Shown: in pieces, positions 5,694-7,963 of the stretch
Position numbering within the stretch: the first letter of the stretch is position 1
Layout of the letters: the number at the start of each line of letters is the position of its first letter
DNA from: CBDULX01 sp965368175
GTDB lineage: Bacteria > Pseudomonadota > Gammaproteobacteria > SZUA-229
Assembly (NCBI GenBank): GCA_965368175.1
Contig: CBDULX010000144.1
Location: 1 to 7,963, forward strand
Length of the DNA stretch: 7,963 nucleotides
Direction: 5' to 3'
Position numbers and translations under genes: made by a program
Notes under the pieces: model-generated
The model's database searches: none
Told to the model about the DNA's origin: nothing
Seen by the model: only the letters and a program-made list of their open reading frames with translations

Positions 5694-7355
5694 ATGAAAA
5701 AAATAATTACTGTCTTTTCGTTTCTACTGTTATTTGGTTGCTCGCAAACAGAACGGCAACCCGCGGCCATTGCCACTGCACATCCTTTGGCAACTCAGGC
5801 CGGAGAGCAGATTCTTAATGCCGGAGGCAACGCGTTTGATGCTGCTATTGCGGTGACAGCGGCATTGGCCGTGGTGGAACCTTACAGTTCAGGTATTGGC
5901 GGTGGCGGTTTCTGGCTGCTGCATTTAGCAAAAGATCAGAAAGACATTATGCTGGATGGCCGAGAAAAAGCACCCTATCAAGCCAGCCGGGATATGTATC
6001 TGGATCAGCAGGGTAATGTGATTGAAGGGGCGAGCATGGATGGCCCACTGGCAGCGGGCATTCCCGGTGTACCGGCAGCGTTACAGCATCTGGCAGAGCG
6101 TTATGGAAAATTACCTCTGGCTACCAGCCTGAAGCCGGCTATTGAATATGCCCGAAACGGTTTTGAGGTGGATGAACACTATCGTCGCATGGCGAGTTTC
6201 CGGCTCAGTGCGCTCAACCAGTCAGTGACAGCGGCCGAAGTGTTTTTAGATAAGGGCCAGATACCGAAGCTGGGCTTCCGGATTGTGCAGGTCGATCTGG
6301 CCAGAACCCTGAGTTTAATTGCTCAGCAGGGTGCCGATGGTTTTTACCAGGGGGCCCTGGCACAAAAACTGGTTAAGGGGGTACAGGCGGCAGGTGGTAT
6401 CTGGACACTGGATGATCTGTCTCGTTATCGGGTGGTGGAACGTGAGCCACTGGTGGGGCAGTACCGAGGCATGAAGGTGACTTCGGTCGCGCCACCTTCA
6501 TCCGGCGGTGTGGCGCTGATCGAAATACTGAATCAGCTCAGTCATTATCCGATGGATCATTTGAATGAAAGCCAGCAAGTGCATCGAGTAGTGGAGGCTA
6601 TGAGACGAGCTTATCGAGATCGTGCAGAATTTCTGGGCGATACGGATTTTATCGACGTGCCTGTGGCGCGACTGATTAACCCGATGTATGCCGCAGGTTT
6701 GCAGGCCACCATCCACCCAGAAAAAGCCACACCCAGTGAACTGTTACCCGGTGTACTAAAAATTAATTCCAGTCAGGACACCACCCATTTTTCCATCATC
6801 GATCACCAGGGCAACCGGGTGGCTGCGACCCTGTCTATCAACTATCCCTTTGGTGCCTGCTTTGTGCCACCGGGTACCGGGGTGCTGCTGAATGATGAGA
6901 TGGATGATTTTTCAGCAAAACCTGGAGTGCCCAATGCCTATGGGCTGGTGGGTGCGGAAGCCAATGCCATTGAGCCGGGCAAGCGTATGCTGTCCAGTAT
7001 GAGCCCGACATTTCTGGAAACCGACAATCGACTGGCAGTCATTGGTACCCCCGGTGGCAGTCGTATCATCACCATGGTGCTGTTGGGCGCCCTGGGATTT
7101 CACCAGGGTTTATCGGCTGAGGATATAGCGAAGCTGCCACGTTATCATCACCAATATTTACCGGATCTGGTATTTTATGAGCCGGGCGCATTTTCTGGCG
7201 ACAGTCTGCAGCGACTAACAGGGATGGGGCACAAGATGAAAGAAGCATCTAGTACCTGGGGCAACATGCAACTGGTGATCTGGGACAAGCAGAGCAAACT
7301 CATGAGTGCAGCTTCGGATCATAGAGGCATTGGGCAATCAATTGTGATTCCGTAA
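5694..7355 (+). CDS. ggt: Gamma-glutamyltranspeptidase, predicted lipoprotein
   Basis: This N-terminal-nucleophile hydrolase removes or transfers the gamma-glutamyl group of glutathione and related compounds in the envelope. The 553-residue precursor should cut itself between D362 and T363, giving a large subunit and a 191-residue small subunit whose N-terminal T363 is the nucleophile (DTTHFSIID). Matching E. coli Ggt by motif: R90 in LDGREKAP binds the gamma-glutamyl carboxylate; N383 in INYPFG, D404/D405 in NDEMDDFS, S434-S435 in MLSSMSPT and the GTPGGSR loop at 451-457 shape the active site. The lid-loop region KPGVPNAYGLVG is present, favouring a true Ggt over an acylase-type relative. 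The N-terminus MKKIITVFSFLLLFGC is a lipoprotein signal with Cys16 (LFGC), whereas E. coli Ggt is soluble in the periplasm. Ser at +2 would favour outer-membrane sorting. It stands as its own unit after a terminator, with its own candidate promoter, 81 bp upstream of mogA. Confidence 0.95.
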   Translation: MKKIITVFSFLLLFGCSQTERQPAAIATAHPLATQAGEQILNAGGNAFDAAIAVTAALAVVEPYSSGIGGGGFWLLHLAKDQKDIMLDGREKAPYQASRDMYLDQQGNVIEGASMDGPLAAGIPGVPAALQHLAERYGKLPLATSLKPAIEYARNGFEVDEHYRRMASFRLSALNQSVTAAEVFLDKGQIPKLGFRIVQVDLARTLSLIAQQGADGFYQGALAQKLVKGVQAAGGIWTLDDLSRYRVVEREPLVGQYRGMKVTSVAPPSSGGVALIEILNQLSHYPMDHLNESQQVHRVVEAMRRAYRDRAEFLGDTDFIDVPVARLINPMYAAGLQATIHPEKATPSELLPGVLKINSSQDTTHFSIIDHQGNRVAATLSINYPFGACFVPPGTGVLLNDEMDDFSAKPGVPNAYGLVGAEANAIEPGKRMLSSMSPTFLETDNRLAVIGTPGGSRIITMVLLGALGFHQGLSAEDIAKLPRYHHQYLPDLVFYEPGAFSGDSLQRLTGMGHKMKEASSTWGNMQLVIWDKQSKLMSAASDHRGIGQSIVIP

Positions 7356-7397
7356 ATCATCTACTTGATCAGAGGCTCCCTACATAACCCATTCAGT

Positions 7398-7403
7398 TAT
7401 AAT
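7398..7403 (+). promoter_or_regulatory. Perfect -10 hexamer before mogA
   Basis: TATAAT at 7398-7403 is the exact -10 consensus, 33 nt before the mogA ATG. The hexamer 17 nt upstream (7375-7380, GCTCCC) is a poor -35; TTGATC at 7365-7370 is too far away. If used, transcription would start near 7410, separately from ggt, for which I see no terminator. GGAG at 7425-7428 is the ribosome binding site, eight bases before the ATG. Confidence 0.4.
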
Positions 7404-7436
7404 CCTCGCTTGCATTCATAAACCGGAGTATTTGTA

Positions 7437-7963
7437 ATGTCAGCTATTAGAATAGGTGTGTTAACCGCATCGGACAGAGCCAGTGCCGGCGTCTATGAGG
7501 ACCTGTCCGGGCAGGCAATAATAGATACTCTAAAAGCATACCTGAGCTGTGACTGGGAGCCGGTATATAAAATTATTCCTGACGATCAGGATGTCGTGGA
7601 AGGCTCATTGATTGAACTCGCAGATAAGGAAGGCTGTTGTTTGGTTGTTACTACCGGCGGCACGGGTCCGGCCCCTCGTGACCTGGTACCGGAAGCGACT
7701 GAAGCCGTCTGTAATAAAATGATGCCCGGCTTCGGTGAACTGATGCGGCAGGTCAGCCTTCAATATGTGCCAACCGCTATTCTGTCAAGACAGACGGCGG
7801 GTATCCGTAACAAAACGTTAATCGTGAATTTACCGGGTAAACCCAAATCCATCCGAGAATGTCTGGATGCAGTATTCCCAGCAATACCCTATTGTGTAGA
7901 TCTTATTGAAGGGCCTTACCTGGAAACTGACGAGGGTGTGATTAAGGCATTTCGTCCTAAAGC
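7437..7963 (+). CDS. mogA: Molybdopterin adenylyltransferase MogA (3' end outside window)
   Basis: MogA activates molybdopterin by adenylating it so that MoeA can insert molybdate, a late step of molybdenum cofactor synthesis in the cytoplasm. The window holds 175 codons and no stop, so the gene continues past the right edge. E. coli MogA is 195 residues, so only a short tail should be missing. It reads RIGVLTASDRASAGVYED (5-22), TTGGTGPAPRD (72-82), MPGFGELMRQVSL (96-108), PTAILSRQTAG (112-122) and NLPGKPKSIRECL (131-143). Asp49 and Asp82, the functionally important pair in E. coli MogA, are kept at the same numbers. Compared with E. coli it lacks a segment of roughly ten residues after ECLDAV. 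MogA is favoured over MoaB by the length, the MPGFGE motif and the C-terminal PYCVDLIEGPYLET stretch. No other molybdenum cofactor gene is visible. Confidence 0.93.
   Translation, partial: MSAIRIGVLTASDRASAGVYEDLSGQAIIDTLKAYLSCDWEPVYKIIPDDQDVVEGSLIELADKEGCCLVVTTGGTGPAPRDLVPEATEAVCNKMMPGFGELMRQVSLQYVPTAILSRQTAGIRNKTLIVNLPGKPKSIRECLDAVFPAIPYCVDLIEGPYLETDEGVIKAFRPK

Noticed and set aside
5591..5818. Open frame of 75 codons starting upstream of ggt
   Set aside because: It overlaps ggt in another frame, has no recognisable motif, and lies under well-supported ggt coding sequence for much of its length.
1..7963. A new multi-gene defence, mobile or biosynthetic system
   Set aside because: Every substantial coding frame is accounted for by a known family in a conserved gammaproteobacterial order. 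No transposase, integrase, toxin-antitoxin or defence motif was recognised.

Overview
The window looks like chromosome of a mid-GC gammaproteobacterium. The gene order is a divergent ftsY(-ftsE) facing an M16 peptidase pair, then rsmD, coaD and a 2[4Fe-4S] ferredoxin. From memory this matches the neighbourhood in Pseudomonas and relatives. The ferredoxin is close to the Allochromatium vinosum/YfhL type. Genus cannot be determined from the sequence alone.

Layout. Minus strand, left edge: the first five codons of a gene reading MIRFD, most likely ftsE, then a 157-bp AT-rich spacer with a heptamer tandem repeat and a good sigma70-type promoter, then complete ftsY. A 118-bp divergent intergenic region follows. 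Plus strand: an M16 peptidase lipoprotein with an intact zinc site, an M16 homologue without the zinc site (11-bp overlap), rsmD (TTG start overlapping the previous stop), coaD, ferredoxin, and a strong intrinsic terminator. These five genes look like one operon. A 370-bp non-coding stretch (5324-5693) holds the terminator, a large imperfect inverted repeat able to fold into a long hairpin, and a candidate promoter for ggt. Then come ggt, encoding a gamma-glutamyltranspeptidase predicted to be a lipoprotein, and the start of mogA (molybdopterin adenylyltransferase), which runs off the right edge.

Function. FtsY is the signal-recognition-particle receptor. FtsE, if correct, is the ATPase of the FtsEX divisome complex. 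The M16 pair is an envelope protease couple of one catalytic and one presumably substrate-binding subunit. RsmD methylates 16S rRNA, CoaD makes dephospho-CoA, and the ferredoxin carries electrons. Ggt degrades glutathione-type gamma-glutamyl compounds in the envelope. MogA works in molybdenum cofactor synthesis. I see no mobile-element genes, tRNA, rRNA, CRISPR or defence genes.

The genes are ordinary and I do not see a new multi-gene system. The signals most worth a second look are non-coding: the stacked -10-like heptamers before ftsE, and the 5449-5580 inverted repeat with 10-nt internal periodicity.
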